Under the pieces are notes generated by a model. The model saw nothing but the letters and a program-made list of their open reading frames with translations, made no database searches and was not told the DNA's origin. From Oceanospirillaceae bacterium ASP10-02a (GTDB taxonomy: Bacteria; Pseudomonadota; Gammaproteobacteria; Pseudomonadales; Balneatricaceae), in assembly GCA_905182035.1 (NCBI GenBank), contig CAJIZL010000006.1:1-64000 (forward strand): a stretch of 64,000 nt of DNA, given 5' to 3'. This document shows, piece by piece, positions 8,464 to 17,042 of the stretch (position 1 is its first letter; each line of letters opens with the position of its first letter). The translations under genes and the position numbers were made by a program.

Positions 8464-10299
8464 ATGGCTCAAATAGATTTGCTAAGTTTACTTAAAGCGA
8501 CCGGCGCCCCCAGCGCAGCTGGTGCTGGCTCGAACTTGGCAGCTAAATCTACCACCTCTGCAGGCTTGTTTGAACAGATTTTAAGCGGCCAGACGGGCGG
8601 AGCTGCGCCAGCAATATCAGGTGGCAATGGCCTGCCAGCCGGCAACAGTTTGCCGACTAATGCCATGTCTATGTTGCAACAGACGCAGTCTTCGCAGCAA
8701 CTTCTAGCCACTCTATCCCCACAACAACAATCGCAAATTGATGATCTGAGCTTTATTACTCAATTGCAACCTGTGATAGACATGCCGCAGACTCCAGTAG
8801 CGGCGGCCGTATCGCAGTTTGCCGATAGTAAGGTAGATTTTTCTGATCAACAATTGCAAGACTTAGCTACTCAGTTAGGTATAGACCCTGCCATAGCGAG
8901 TTTAGTCCTTCAAAGCACGGTAAAGCCAGCGACAAACGGTGGATCTCTTAACGCTCAAACTAGTGCCGCCATAGGCATGGGCTTTAAGCCAGGTCAAGCT
9001 CAAGTAGTTGCAACAACAAACGTACTTGATGCTGCGGCAGAGACGACAGTAAAAGTTTTGGCTCAACCGCAAGTGCAAGTTCAGCCACAGGTTCCGGCTC
9101 AAGTTCAGCCACAGGTTCAGGCTCAAGTTCAGCCACAGGTTCCGGTTCAAGTTCAGCCACAGGTTCCGGTTCAAGTTCAGCCACAGGTTCAGGCTCAAGT
9201 TCAGCCACAGGTCCAGCCACAGGTTCAGCCACAGGTTCAGCCACAGGTTCAGCCACAGGTTCAGGTTCAAGTTCAAGTTCAGCCCCCTCTCCAAGGTCAA
9301 CCACAGGCTGCCACTAGTGCGCAGGCACTGGCTACTCGATCGTTAGATTCACTACCGCTAAATGATGCAGATGTCATTAAGGTGCGCAGCCAACATAGCA
9401 CCGCGGCTGCCAATACGGCGGCTGCTAGCAGCACTGCGTCTCCTGGAGGCACACCCTCGGCGCTAGCTTTAACACCACAAGTAGCGACTCAATCATTTTT
9501 ACAGCAACGCCAAACTGGTGCTGTTAGTCAGGTGCCTGACAAAAAAACGCAGTTAGCAAACTCCATTAATAAAGTGTTAACACAGACCAAAGCTAAAGCG
9601 GCTTCAGCTACTGGCTCTAACGCCGCCACAACATACGCCGCCATTACACTTGCGCCATCATTGGTGCAAAAGTTAGACCAGTTAACAGGGCTTGCTTCAG
9701 CAGCCACTAACGCCACGAATTCACTGGAATCACAGGCTCTAGGCAGTTACACTGGGGCCAACTTTAAGGCTGCATCATCATTAGCTAATGTGCCCACTGC
9801 GGTGGGTGTCGTTCTGAGTTCAGACGCAGCTACTATGGACCTAGGCCAACGCTTCACTAGCCTTATGCAAGGTGACAGCTCAGCTCAACTGGCGGCACGC
9901 CAAATGCAGGATCAATTGGGCCAACAACTGCACCGCATGGTTAAGGAAGGACGTTGGCAAGCCAACTTATCCCTAAATCCGGCGCGTTTGGGGCAAGTGA
10001 GTATTAACTTGGTAATGGAAGATGGCGTGTTACAGACTCAGCTTTTAAGTGCTAACGCAGGAGTGCGTGAACTGCTTGAATCAAGCTTACCCCGACTTAA
10101 GGAGCAGCTTGAAGATAGTGGCTTACAATTGTCAGGTGTGTCTGTAGGCAGCGATAATAGAGGCCAACAACAAGCCCGTGGCGAAGAGCCTGATTGGCAA
10201 TTGAGTCAAACCGTAAGAAATTCCAACGAAGAACAAACTCCAATGGGTGCGGCAAATAATCGCAGTAACCATGATGGTGATATAGATACCTTTGCTTAG
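8464..10299 (+). CDS. fliK: flagellar hook-length control protein FliK
   Basis: 611 residues. The C-terminal domain (about residues 470-590) has the FliK substrate-switch pattern, including [20 protein letters not shown] and [21 protein letters not shown]-like text. The N-terminal two-thirds is low-complexity Ala/Gln/Thr/Ser sequence, as expected of a molecular ruler. It contains a PQV/QVQ repeat tract at about residues 202-278. FliK measures the hook and tells FlhB to switch to filament export. The gene has its own leader with a sigma-54 promoter, and fliL follows after 52 bases. Confidence 0.93.
   Translation: MAQIDLLSLLKATGAPSAAGAGSNLAAKSTTSAGLFEQILSGQTGGAAPAISGGNGLPAGNSLPTNAMSMLQQTQSSQQLLATLSPQQQSQIDDLSFITQLQPVIDMPQTPVAAAVSQFADSKVDFSDQQLQDLATQLGIDPAIASLVLQSTVKPATNGGSLNAQTSAAIGMGFKPGQAQVVATTNVLDAAAETTVKVLAQPQVQVQPQVPAQVQPQVQAQVQPQVPVQVQPQVPVQVQPQVQAQVQPQVQPQVQPQVQPQVQPQVQVQVQVQPPLQGQPQAATSAQALATRSLDSLPLNDADVIKVRSQHSTAAANTAAASSTASPGGTPSALALTPQVATQSFLQQRQTGAVSQVPDKKTQLANSINKVLTQTKAKAASATGSNAATTYAAITLAPSLVQKLDQLTGLASAATNATNSLESQALGSYTGANFKAASSLANVPTAVGVVLSSDAATMDLGQRFTSLMQGDSSAQLAARQMQDQLGQQLHRMVKEGRWQANLSLNPARLGQVSINLVMEDGVLQTQLLSANAGVRELLESSLPRLKEQLEDSGLQLSGVSVGSDNRGQQQARGEEPDWQLSQTVRNSNEEQTPMGAANNRSNHDGDIDTFA
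9069..9300 (+). repeat. PQVQ/PVQ tandem repeat coding tract in fliK
   Basis: Tandem units of about 24 bases (variants of cagccacaggttcaggctcaagtt) grade into perfect 12-base units (cagccacaggtt). They encode runs of QPQV and QAQV. The near identity of neighbouring units points to recent expansion. The tract also creates long open frames on the minus strand that are not genes. Confidence 0.92.
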
Positions 10300-10351
10300 T
10301 CGGTAAAGACTAAGTAACCCACATTTTAGAAGTTAAGAAGGAAGGCTAACC

Positions 10352-10960
10352 ATGGCAGACGAAGAAGTAGTAGAAGGCGAAGAAAAGAAGAAAGGTGGCT
10401 TAGTTAAAGTTTTGCTATTTGTCATCATTGGTATTTTACTTATTGCTATGAGTATTGGTGGCACCCTGTTCCTAACGGGAGCTTTTGATGCAAAGCCTAT
10501 AGTAGTAGATGAAGATGGTAATGTTATTACCCAAGAAGTTACTGCTGAAGGTGTTGAAGGTGCTGAAGGTGCTGAAGGGGTTGATCCTAACGTTCCTAAA
10601 CCTTTAGACAAGGTATCTAAAGAAATGCCAGAAGGTCAGAAATTCGATCAACTCTACAATGAGATGGAGCGTTCGTTTACGGTTAATCTGTCGGGCAGTA
10701 AGCAGTTTTGTCAGTTTACTATGGGCTTTATGACCCATTATGACCAACGTGTTGTAGATAACGTATACAAACATGAACTGGCTGTTCGTTCAGCCATCAT
10801 CATGGAAGTGTCTACTTACAACAAGGATCAGTTAGCCACCGTGACCGATAAACAAAAACTGGCCAACGCCATTAAAGCGCGCATGAACCAAGTTTTAATT
10901 GGCTATGAAGACTTTGGTGGCATCGAAGAAGTATTCTTTACCGAGTTTGTAATTCAGTAA
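10352..10960 (+). CDS. fliL: flagellar basal body-associated protein FliL
   Basis: 202 residues: a short acidic cytoplasmic N-terminus, one transmembrane helix at about residues 22-44, a linker with a VEGAEGAEG repeat, then the periplasmic FliL domain ending in the usual VFFTEFVIQ. FliL forms rings around the stators and stabilises them at high load. GAAGGAAGG precedes the ATG. It heads the fliLMNOPQR-flhB series. Confidence 0.95.
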   Translation: MADEEVVEGEEKKKGGLVKVLLFVIIGILLIAMSIGGTLFLTGAFDAKPIVVDEDGNVITQEVTAEGVEGAEGAEGVDPNVPKPLDKVSKEMPEGQKFDQLYNEMERSFTVNLSGSKQFCQFTMGFMTHYDQRVVDNVYKHELAVRSAIIMEVSTYNKDQLATVTDKQKLANAIKARMNQVLIGYEDFGGIEEVFFTEFVIQ

Positions 10961-10978
10961 ACTAGGAGTTTGGGCAGT

Positions 10979-11974
10979 ATGAGTGACAATGAACTACTCT
11001 CAGAAGAAGAAATTCAAGCTTTGGTCAAGTTGGGCGAAAGCGATGAGGGCGAAGCCTATAACTTAGACGCGGAAACAGAAGAGTACGACATTGCGAGTGA
11101 AGACAGTACTTTAACGTCTCACTTGGGCTCGTTGGATATGATCAACGAGCGTTTTGCGCGTTTGTTCCGTATTAGCTTAAAAAGTTTATTGCGCTATCAG
11201 CCGAAAATTGAAGCTCAGCCAGTAGATGTGGAACGTTTTTCCGCCCACATGGCGAGCCTCACTACGCCCATTTCTTTAAACGTGGTTAAGATCCCACCCT
11301 TGCGTGGTTCCATGTTAATTGTTATTGACCCACAATTGATTTTTAACTCACTTGATAGTTTTTTTGGTGGCGCAGGTTCTCATACAGAAATATCAGGCAT
11401 TAGGGATTTTACACCCACAGAGTACCGTATTATCCAAATGATCCTGCAACGAGTGTTTCAAGACATGAAAGCGGCTTGGGCTCCGATGTACACGGTGGCT
11501 TTTGAGTTTATTAACTCCGAAGTAAACCCGCAATTCACTAGTATTGTAGAAGAAAATGATTTGGTGATTATTAATAAGTTCAATATTGATATGGCCCACG
11601 ACATTAATGGCAGCATACAAATAATTTACCCCTACGCAGCCATGAAGCCTATTCGTGATCTGTTACGCAACCAGGTGATTGGTGATAGTGATATTGATGA
11701 TGAGCGAATTTGGAATAACTATCTTAAGGTGGCTATTGAAGACGTTGATTTGGATATAAAGTCTGATCTTGCTAACCCTCAAATTAACTTGTTAGAGCTA
11801 CGTAAGCTTAAAGTAGGTGATGTTATTCCGATTAAAATGCCGGAAACTGTAACTGTTACATCGGAAGGTATTCCCCTGTTTAGTGGCGTGTATGGCAGTT
11901 CTAATGGTCATGCCGCTGTGAAAATTATGGGTGAAGTGAAGATGGACGATTATGAAGTAGACTTATGGGACTAA
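10979..11974 (+). CDS. fliM: flagellar motor switch protein FliM
   Basis: 331 residues from the ATG at 10979, ten bases after AGGAG (10964-10968); an in-frame TTG at 10970 is too close to that site. The N-terminus LLSEEEIQALVKLG resembles the CheY-P-binding LSQxEIDALL motif. The middle domain has the GG-containing loop (FFGGAGSH), and the C-terminal SpoA domain is fused in the usual way. FliM is the main C-ring subunit. Confidence 0.97.
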   Translation: MSDNELLSEEEIQALVKLGESDEGEAYNLDAETEEYDIASEDSTLTSHLGSLDMINERFARLFRISLKSLLRYQPKIEAQPVDVERFSAHMASLTTPISLNVVKIPPLRGSMLIVIDPQLIFNSLDSFFGGAGSHTEISGIRDFTPTEYRIIQMILQRVFQDMKAAWAPMYTVAFEFINSEVNPQFTSIVEENDLVIINKFNIDMAHDINGSIQIIYPYAAMKPIRDLLRNQVIGDSDIDDERIWNNYLKVAIEDVDLDIKSDLANPQINLLELRKLKVGDVIPIKMPETVTVTSEGIPLFSGVYGSSNGHAAVKIMGEVKMDDYEVDLWD

Positions 11975-12010
11975 AGTGTCTCTAATAGTAGATAAATAGA
12001 GGAAATACCC

Positions 12011-12316
12011 GTGAGCGAAGAAGAATTAGCCCCGGCTGCCTTGTCCACCTTTGAGGACGAGCTAGACCTAGATATATTACAAAACATTCCCGTAGTTTTG
12101 TCTGCGGAAGTGGGTCGTTCAACGCTAAAAATTAAAGATTTGTTGCGCTTGAGCGAAGGTAGTGTGGTTGAATTTGACCGCCTAGCTGGAGAGTCCATTG
12201 ATGTATGTGTTAATAATACCATTATTGCTAAAGGTGAAGTTGTGGTGGTCAATGAGCGTTATGGTATCCGATTGACCCAAGTGCTTGATGCTGCTGACCG
12301 TATACGCAAAATTTAA
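12011..12316 (+). CDS. fliN: flagellar motor switch protein FliN, short form
   Basis: 101 residues from a GTG with AGAGGAA upstream. The SpoA domain is complete (DILQNIPVVLSAEVGRS, LLRLSEGSVVEFDR, GEVVVVNERYGIRL). The variable N-terminal extension seen in many FliN proteins of about 130-150 residues is nearly absent. FliN forms the lower part of the C ring and docks FliH. It lies between fliM and fliO, as usual. Confidence 0.95.
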   Translation: MSEEELAPAALSTFEDELDLDILQNIPVVLSAEVGRSTLKIKDLLRLSEGSVVEFDRLAGESIDVCVNNTIIAKGEVVVVNERYGIRLTQVLDAADRIRKI

Positions 12317-12325
12317 GGCCTATTT

Positions 12326-12712
12326 ATGTTAGGTGATACCCAGTTGTTGTTGCAGTCTATAGGCAGCTTGTTGCTGGTATTGGCCATTTTGCTGGCCATG
12401 GTATTTGCTGCGCGATGGTTTATGCAGCGGCGGCCTCAAGGTGGGCGTCGACTTAGATTTGTAGAAGCTATGGCATTAGGTAACCGCGATAAATTGTTAC
12501 TTGTAGAAGTGGATGGCAGATCCCTTCTATTGGGAGTCACTGCACACAATATTCGTCTATTAGCTGAGCTTGATGCTCAAGAAGGCGATCCTTCCTCACT
12601 AGGCCCCCGAGAAGGTTCTGTATCAGAGCCCGCTCGTTCAGGTTTATCCCAGCAGTTTTCTCAATTGCTGGGTCGACACACTCAAACTGTAAAACACAAG
12701 GACACGTTATGA
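12326..12712 (+). CDS. fliO: flagellar biosynthesis protein FliO
   Basis: 128 residues with one N-terminal transmembrane helix (about 8-32) followed by a basic segment and the conserved LRFVEAMALGNRDKLLLVEVDG-type domain. FliO helps assemble the FliP ring of the export gate. Its TGA overlaps the fliP ATG by four bases (ATGA), showing translational coupling. Confidence 0.92.
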   Translation: MLGDTQLLLQSIGSLLLVLAILLAMVFAARWFMQRRPQGGRRLRFVEAMALGNRDKLLLVEVDGRSLLLGVTAHNIRLLAELDAQEGDPSSLGPREGSVSEPARSGLSQQFSQLLGRHTQTVKHKDTL

Positions 12713-13473
12713 GCATGAGGCGCGCCATAGGCTGGTTGCCAGCTATCAGTATGTTGTTATTGATGGCTATTGCACCTCAAGTCAGCGCAGCCGATAGCTT
12801 TATACCTGGTGTGGTTGTTGAAACCAATGCTGATGGCCAGCAAGAGTACAGTTTAACACTGCAAATTCTAGCGTTAATGACATTACTTACAATGCTGCCA
12901 GCATTGTTGTTGATGATGACCTCTTTTGCCCGCATTATTATCGTTTTGTCGATATTGCGACAAGCTTTAGGTACCAACCAAACTCCACCTAATCAGGTGT
13001 TGTTGGGTTTAGCGCTATTTTTAACGTTGTTTATTATGGCCCCTGTATTTACCCAAATAAATGATGAAGCTATTCAACCGTATCTAAACGATCAGTCTGA
13101 CTTTATGCAGGCCTTTGAAGTAGCTCAGCAGCCCTTACGTGAATTTATGCTGAAACAAACCCGTGAATCCGACATTGAACTGTTTGCACAAATCTCAGGC
13201 CAACAAGAACTTGATGGGCCAGAGACCGTGCCTATGCAATTGTTGATACCCGCCTTCTTAACTAGCGAATTAAAAACTGCATTCCAGATTGGGTTTTTAT
13301 TGTTTGTGCCGTTTGTGGTGATCGATTTAGTGGTTGCTAGTGTGCTTATGTCCATGGGTATGATGATGTTATCGCCGATGATGATTTCATTGCCGTTTAA
13401 AATCATGATGTTTGTGCTGATAGATGGCTGGGCTTTGATATTAGGTACCTTAGCCAGTAGTTTTTATACCTGA
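12709..13473 (+). CDS. fliP: flagellar export gate protein FliP
   Basis: 254 residues with an N-terminal signal-type hydrophobic segment ending ...QVSAA and four further membrane segments. Family motifs include MTSFARIIIVLSILRQALGTNQTPPNQVL, the FLTLFIMAPV stretch and MGMMMLSPMMISLPFKIMMFVLIDGW. FliP forms the core of the FliPQR export gate. It starts inside the fliO stop. Confidence 0.97.
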   Translation: MSMRRAIGWLPAISMLLLMAIAPQVSAADSFIPGVVVETNADGQQEYSLTLQILALMTLLTMLPALLLMMTSFARIIIVLSILRQALGTNQTPPNQVLLGLALFLTLFIMAPVFTQINDEAIQPYLNDQSDFMQAFEVAQQPLREFMLKQTRESDIELFAQISGQQELDGPETVPMQLLIPAFLTSELKTAFQIGFLLFVPFVVIDLVVASVLMSMGMMMLSPMMISLPFKIMMFVLIDGWALILGTLASSFYT

Positions 13474-13487
13474 CGTGGAGGTTGATG

Positions 13488-13757
13488 ATGGATCAAGGTA
13501 CTGTATTAGATATTGGCCGAGAGGCCTTGTTAGTTACCGCAACTATTGCAGGCCCCATGCTCGGGATAGCGCTAGTGGTGGGCTTGCTCATTGGTATTGT
13601 GCAAGCGGCGACATCGATTAACGAAATGACTTTAAGTTTTATTCCTAAGTTAGTGGCCTTGGTGTTAGTGCTGTATCTGTTTGGATCTTGGCAAATCACT
13701 GTGCTGACTGACTTTGCTTCTCGTTTAATTGAACGTATACCAGGTATTATTGGTTAA
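13488..13757 (+). CDS. fliQ: flagellar export gate protein FliQ
   Basis: 89 residues, the canonical FliQ length, from the ATG at 13488, six bases after GTGGAGG (13475-13481); upstream in-frame TTG and ATG codons at 13482 and 13485 are too close to that site. It has two transmembrane helices with the GLLIGIVQAATSINEMTLSFIPKL motif. It is part of the FliPQR gate. Confidence 0.96.
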   Translation: MDQGTVLDIGREALLVTATIAGPMLGIALVVGLLIGIVQAATSINEMTLSFIPKLVALVLVLYLFGSWQITVLTDFASRLIERIPGIIG

Positions 13758-13759
13758 CT

Positions 13760-14533
13760 ATGTTTGCCGTTTGGGATGACGTACTAGCGTTGCTTTACAC
13801 CTTCTTGTGGCCCATGACACGGATTAGCGCGTGCCTCCTTGCTACCCCTATATTCTCGGCAATGAGCGTTAACACCACGATACGTATCAGCTTGGCTTTG
13901 GTTCTTACTATTCTCATTTACCCGTTACATGATTGGCCCATCGTTGATGTACTGTCTGGCGCAGGCTTGGTGATGCTTATGGAACAGGTGGTCATTGGGG
14001 TGATGATGGGGCTGATATTACAAATTGTGTTCGCCGCAGTAAGCGCTGCGGGCGAATTTATTGCTCTGTCCATGGGTTTGGGTTTTGCCATGATGGTGGA
14101 TCCTAACAGTGGTGTGCAAACTCCTGTCATATCTCAACTTTTTGTGATACTCGGAACCTTAGTGTTTGTCTCCATTGGTGGCCATCTCATTCTTATTGAG
14201 CTATTGCTCGATAGCTTCCGCTTGTGGCCTATTGGGGAACCTCAGTTAGAAATGGCAATGGTTTGGGATGTATTGCAGTGGTCTGTGTTGTTGTTTAGTG
14301 GCGCGGCCATGATTGCACTACCAGCAATGGTTGTTTTATTACTCACTAACAGTGCCATAGGCGTGATCTCTAGGGCTGCGCCCAGCTTAAATGTATTTGC
14401 TGTAGGCTTTCCTTTAACTTTGTTAATGGGCATTATGGTTTTGATTGTATTGTTACCTAGCTTTATGGGTAACGTACAAAACTTATGGTTTCAGGCGTTT
14501 CAGCAGATACGCCTGTTATTGGGTGTGGGCTAG
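13760..14533 (+). CDS. fliR: flagellar export gate protein FliR
   Basis: 257 residues with several transmembrane helices. Family text includes FVSIGGHLILIELLLDSFRLWPIG and the C-terminal SRAAPSLNVFAVGFPLTLLMG motif. It completes the FliPQR gate. The ATG lies two bases after the fliQ stop without a clear ribosome-binding site, so translation is probably coupled. Confidence 0.96.
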   Translation: MFAVWDDVLALLYTFLWPMTRISACLLATPIFSAMSVNTTIRISLALVLTILIYPLHDWPIVDVLSGAGLVMLMEQVVIGVMMGLILQIVFAAVSAAGEFIALSMGLGFAMMVDPNSGVQTPVISQLFVILGTLVFVSIGGHLILIELLLDSFRLWPIGEPQLEMAMVWDVLQWSVLLFSGAAMIALPAMVVLLLTNSAIGVISRAAPSLNVFAVGFPLTLLMGIMVLIVLLPSFMGNVQNLWFQAFQQIRLLLGVG

Positions 14534-14535
14534 CC

Positions 14536-15678
14536 ATGGCTGAAGACAGCTCCCAGGAAAAAACCGAACAACCCACGGCTAAAAAGCTTGAAAAGTCACG
14601 TGAAGACGGGCAGGTGCCGCGATCAAAAGAGCTTTCCATGGCTATTATGATGGTGCTGGGTTCGGCCTTTTTGCTGATGACGGGCGGAACCATTATTGAT
14701 GATATTTCGCAAATGCTAAGCTCTGCTTTGACCATTGATCGTGCCTTGATAATGGATACCAGCCTTTTACCAAGTGTTTTTCTAGGCACTTTAGTTGAAG
14801 GCATTCTCTCGGTAATGCCTTTTTTCGTGCTCACCTTAATATTGGCGTTAATTACCCCTGCTCTGATTGGAGGCTGGTTATTTTCTACCAAAGCTATTGG
14901 TTTTAAGGCTAGTAAGCTCAACCCACTTTCGGGCCTCAAGCGTATGCTGGGCACCCAAGCCCTTATGGAACTGACGAAGGCTTTAGTTAAATTCATTTTA
15001 GTGGCTGGTATTGGCTATTTAGTGATTGCTTCACAAACTGACCATCTTTTGGCCTTGGCGCAAATGCCTTTGGGTAGGGCATTCCAAGAGGGGGGTAAGA
15101 TTTTAGTATGGGCCTTTTTCTACATCTGTTTGTCGTTGTTGGTGATCGCTGCAATTGACGTGCCTTATCAGATATACAGCCATACTGAAAAGCTGAAGAT
15201 GTCGATGCAAGACATCAAAGACGAAATGAAAGAGATGGAAGGTCGTCCCGAAGTGAAGGCTCAGGTGCGTCAGCGGCAGCGCGAAATGGCTATGGGTCGA
15301 ATGTTAGATGACGTGACGAATGCTGACGTTGTAATCACTAACCCTCAGCATTTTGCCGTGGCGTTGGTGTATGACCAAGCAGGCTCTGGTGCGCCGGTTG
15401 TTTTAGCTAAGGGGCAAGGCGAAATGGCTGCACGTATACGAGAATTGGCTGAAACAGAAAGTGTGCAAATATTACGTATGCCTTTGTTGGCTAGGGCGCT
15501 ATATTTTACCAGTGAAATTAATGAAGAGATCGAAGAGGGTTTATTTGTTGCTGTGGCCCAAGTGCTCGCCTATGTTTATCAACTCAGCTCAGTGACTCCA
15601 GGCGTACCACGACCTTTGCAGCCAAACCCCGATGTGCCTGCCGATTTTCGTTATAACGAAGATGGTGAAGCCATATAA
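14536..15678 (+). CDS. flhB: flagellar export switch protein FlhB, NPQH variant
   Basis: 380 residues from the ATG at 14536, two bases after fliR; the frame extends upstream to 14485 only inside fliR. The N-terminus EKTEQPTAKKLEKSREDGQVPRSKEL is diagnostic. Four membrane helices and the cytoplasmic autocleavage domain follow. The cleavage motif reads N269-P270-Q271-H272 where the textbook sequence is NPTH; the scissile Asn-Pro pair is intact. FlhB is the substrate-specificity switch acted on by FliK. Confidence 0.96.
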   Translation: MAEDSSQEKTEQPTAKKLEKSREDGQVPRSKELSMAIMMVLGSAFLLMTGGTIIDDISQMLSSALTIDRALIMDTSLLPSVFLGTLVEGILSVMPFFVLTLILALITPALIGGWLFSTKAIGFKASKLNPLSGLKRMLGTQALMELTKALVKFILVAGIGYLVIASQTDHLLALAQMPLGRAFQEGGKILVWAFFYICLSLLVIAAIDVPYQIYSHTEKLKMSMQDIKDEMKEMEGRPEVKAQVRQRQREMAMGRMLDDVTNADVVITNPQHFAVALVYDQAGSGAPVVLAKGQGEMAARIRELAETESVQILRMPLLARALYFTSEINEEIEEGLFVAVAQVLAYVYQLSSVTPGVPRPLQPNPDVPADFRYNEDGEAI

Positions 15679-15701
15679 GGTTATGCTTTTTAGCTATAAG
15701 A

Positions 15702-15730
15702 GTGACGATGTGGTTATATAAGGTTATACT
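15702..15730 (+). promoter_or_regulatory. candidate sigma-70 promoter before the MGHH-repeat gene
   Basis: GTGACG (15702-15707) and TATACT (15725-15730) are 17 bases apart. A direct repeat of ATATAAGGTTAT (15673-15684 and 15716-15727) overlaps the promoter and the flhB end. This suggests the two unrecognised genes downstream can be transcribed separately from flhB. Confidence 0.45.
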
Positions 15731-15790
15731 ATCCTCAAAAGGAAGTATTGCTCTGCAGGGACATAATGTAAAACACTGGAGTACTTGCTG

Positions 15791-16996
15791 TTGAAGAAAG
15801 GCATTGAGGTTAATAAAGATTTATTTAAACGGGTTTTGAACACCAAAAAAACGCGTGAATATACTGTTTCTGAACCTACAGAAAGTACCAATAAATATCA
15901 AGCCGAGGCAGACTTTGTCGCCAGTCAAAAGCGCATATCCAATACCAAAGGCCAAGAAAGTGAACTAGCCAAAGATTGGGATCGTTTTTACGCCAAGGGT
16001 GATCGAAAGACTGCTCAACCAAATGCCAACTCTGCCACACCTGCTAAAACACGAAAGCTTACCGCTGCCCAAAGATCTCAAATAGAAGCCTATAATCTGT
16101 CGCAAAAAAAGGCCTTAAGCTCGACGTCTGCTTCTATAGTCTCCGAAGCCTCTTCCAATGCCCCCGCAGCGTCTCAAGCTAAGTTAGAAGGGCGTCGGCC
16201 TTCTGGTGTGGGTTCTGCTAGTTTACCGGGGGAGGAATATAACGCTGGGTCGGCAGGCCAAGCACAGATGGGTCATCATGCAGACGCTAAAGCAGGGGCT
16301 GCTAGCCTCACTGGAGAGGATGTTAGTGAGTTGGCTGCTGGTCACGCGAAGATGGGTCATCATGTCGACGGTAACGCAGGGTTTGCTAGGTTAGAAGGTG
16401 ACGAACCCACTGAAGTGGAAGTTGGCAATGTTGCAATGGGCCATAATACTGGTGTCAACGCTGAATTTGTTACGTTAGAAGGTGAAACTGGCGCTGAAAT
16501 GGGTGCAGGCAACGCCGCCATGGGTCACCATGCCGAAGTGGATGCAGGCAACGCCGTAATGGGTCACCATGCAGAAGTGGATGCAGGCAACGCCGTAATG
16601 GGTCACCATGCTGAAGTGGGTGCAGGCAACGCCGCGATGGGCCACCATACCGATGTGCAAGCAGCACCTGTGGGCTTATATGGAGAAACGGAACATCAAG
16701 CTGCAGTGACGCAAGCTAACATGGGTCACCAGAAAAGCAAGGAGGCCAGTGAAGATCATCTGGAGGGTCGTGATCCTACTTCGACTTCCCAAGTGAATTT
16801 AGCGGGTGTAGCCGCTCTTTCAACACCGCAGCCATCAACCCCTATGAAGGATGTTGAAGACGCTGTGCAGGACGAAGAAAATCAAGAATTTGCATCATCT
16901 GGCAGATTAGCTAAAAAAATGTCTAAGATTCGCTCACAATCTGCCGATATAACTACTGATAGCGAAGCGTTACAAGAACGCAACGACAAACCCTAG
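15791..16996 (+). CDS. unrecognised MGHH-repeat protein in the flagellar cluster
   Basis: I do not recognise this gene. It encodes about 401 residues from a TTG at 15791, nine bases after CTGGAG; another TTG lies at 15785, and there is no in-frame ATG between these and the upstream stop. Residues 1-140 are basic, polar and probably unstructured (FKRVLNTKKTREYTV; later KLTAAQRSQIEAYNLSQKKA). Residues 131-322 are tandem repeats, mostly 28 residues long: an L-x-G-E/D turn, an Ala/Gly-rich spacer and MGHH. A Ser/Thr-rich tail follows. There is no signal peptide, membrane segment or Cys. The His-Met clusters could bind metal, but that is only an inference. It lies between flhB and a membrane coiled-coil gene and probably shares a transcript with the latter. 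Confidence 0.75.
   Translation: MKKGIEVNKDLFKRVLNTKKTREYTVSEPTESTNKYQAEADFVASQKRISNTKGQESELAKDWDRFYAKGDRKTAQPNANSATPAKTRKLTAAQRSQIEAYNLSQKKALSSTSASIVSEASSNAPAASQAKLEGRRPSGVGSASLPGEEYNAGSAGQAQMGHHADAKAGAASLTGEDVSELAAGHAKMGHHVDGNAGFARLEGDEPTEVEVGNVAMGHNTGVNAEFVTLEGETGAEMGAGNAAMGHHAEVDAGNAVMGHHAEVDAGNAVMGHHAEVGAGNAAMGHHTDVQAAPVGLYGETEHQAAVTQANMGHQKSKEASEDHLEGRDPTSTSQVNLAGVAALSTPQPSTPMKDVEDAVQDEENQEFASSGRLAKKMSKIRSQSADITTDSEALQERNDKP
16181..16756 (+). repeat. tandem 84-bp / 39-bp coding repeats (MGHH units)
   Basis: The array has a 13-codon half unit (16181-16219), then four 28-codon units (16220-16303, 16304-16387, 16388-16471, 16472-16555). Three 13-codon units follow (16556-16594, 16595-16633, 16634-16672), then one 28-codon unit (16673-16756). 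The 39-bp block starting GCAGGCAACGCCG recurs at 16505, 16544, 16583 and 16622 with few changes, so the short units look like a recent local expansion. Confidence 0.93.
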
Positions 16997-17042
16997 CCTG
17001 CATTTCCCCTGTAGGCTTTGGATCGACTGAGATGTGAAGCTT

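Noticed and set aside
8902-9304. Two overlapping minus-strand ORFs opposite fliK (poly Leu-Asn and Glu-Pro-Val repeats)
   Set aside because: They are by-products of the PQVQ repeat in fliK read on the other strand; they have no start signals or family resemblance.
16470-16667. Minus- and plus-strand ORFs across the MGHH repeats
   Set aside because: They are shadow frames created by the 39-bp repeat.
16181-16756. Could the regular repeats be a CRISPR array?
   Set aside because: The repeats are contiguous, in frame and encode protein; there are no unique spacers and no cas genes.
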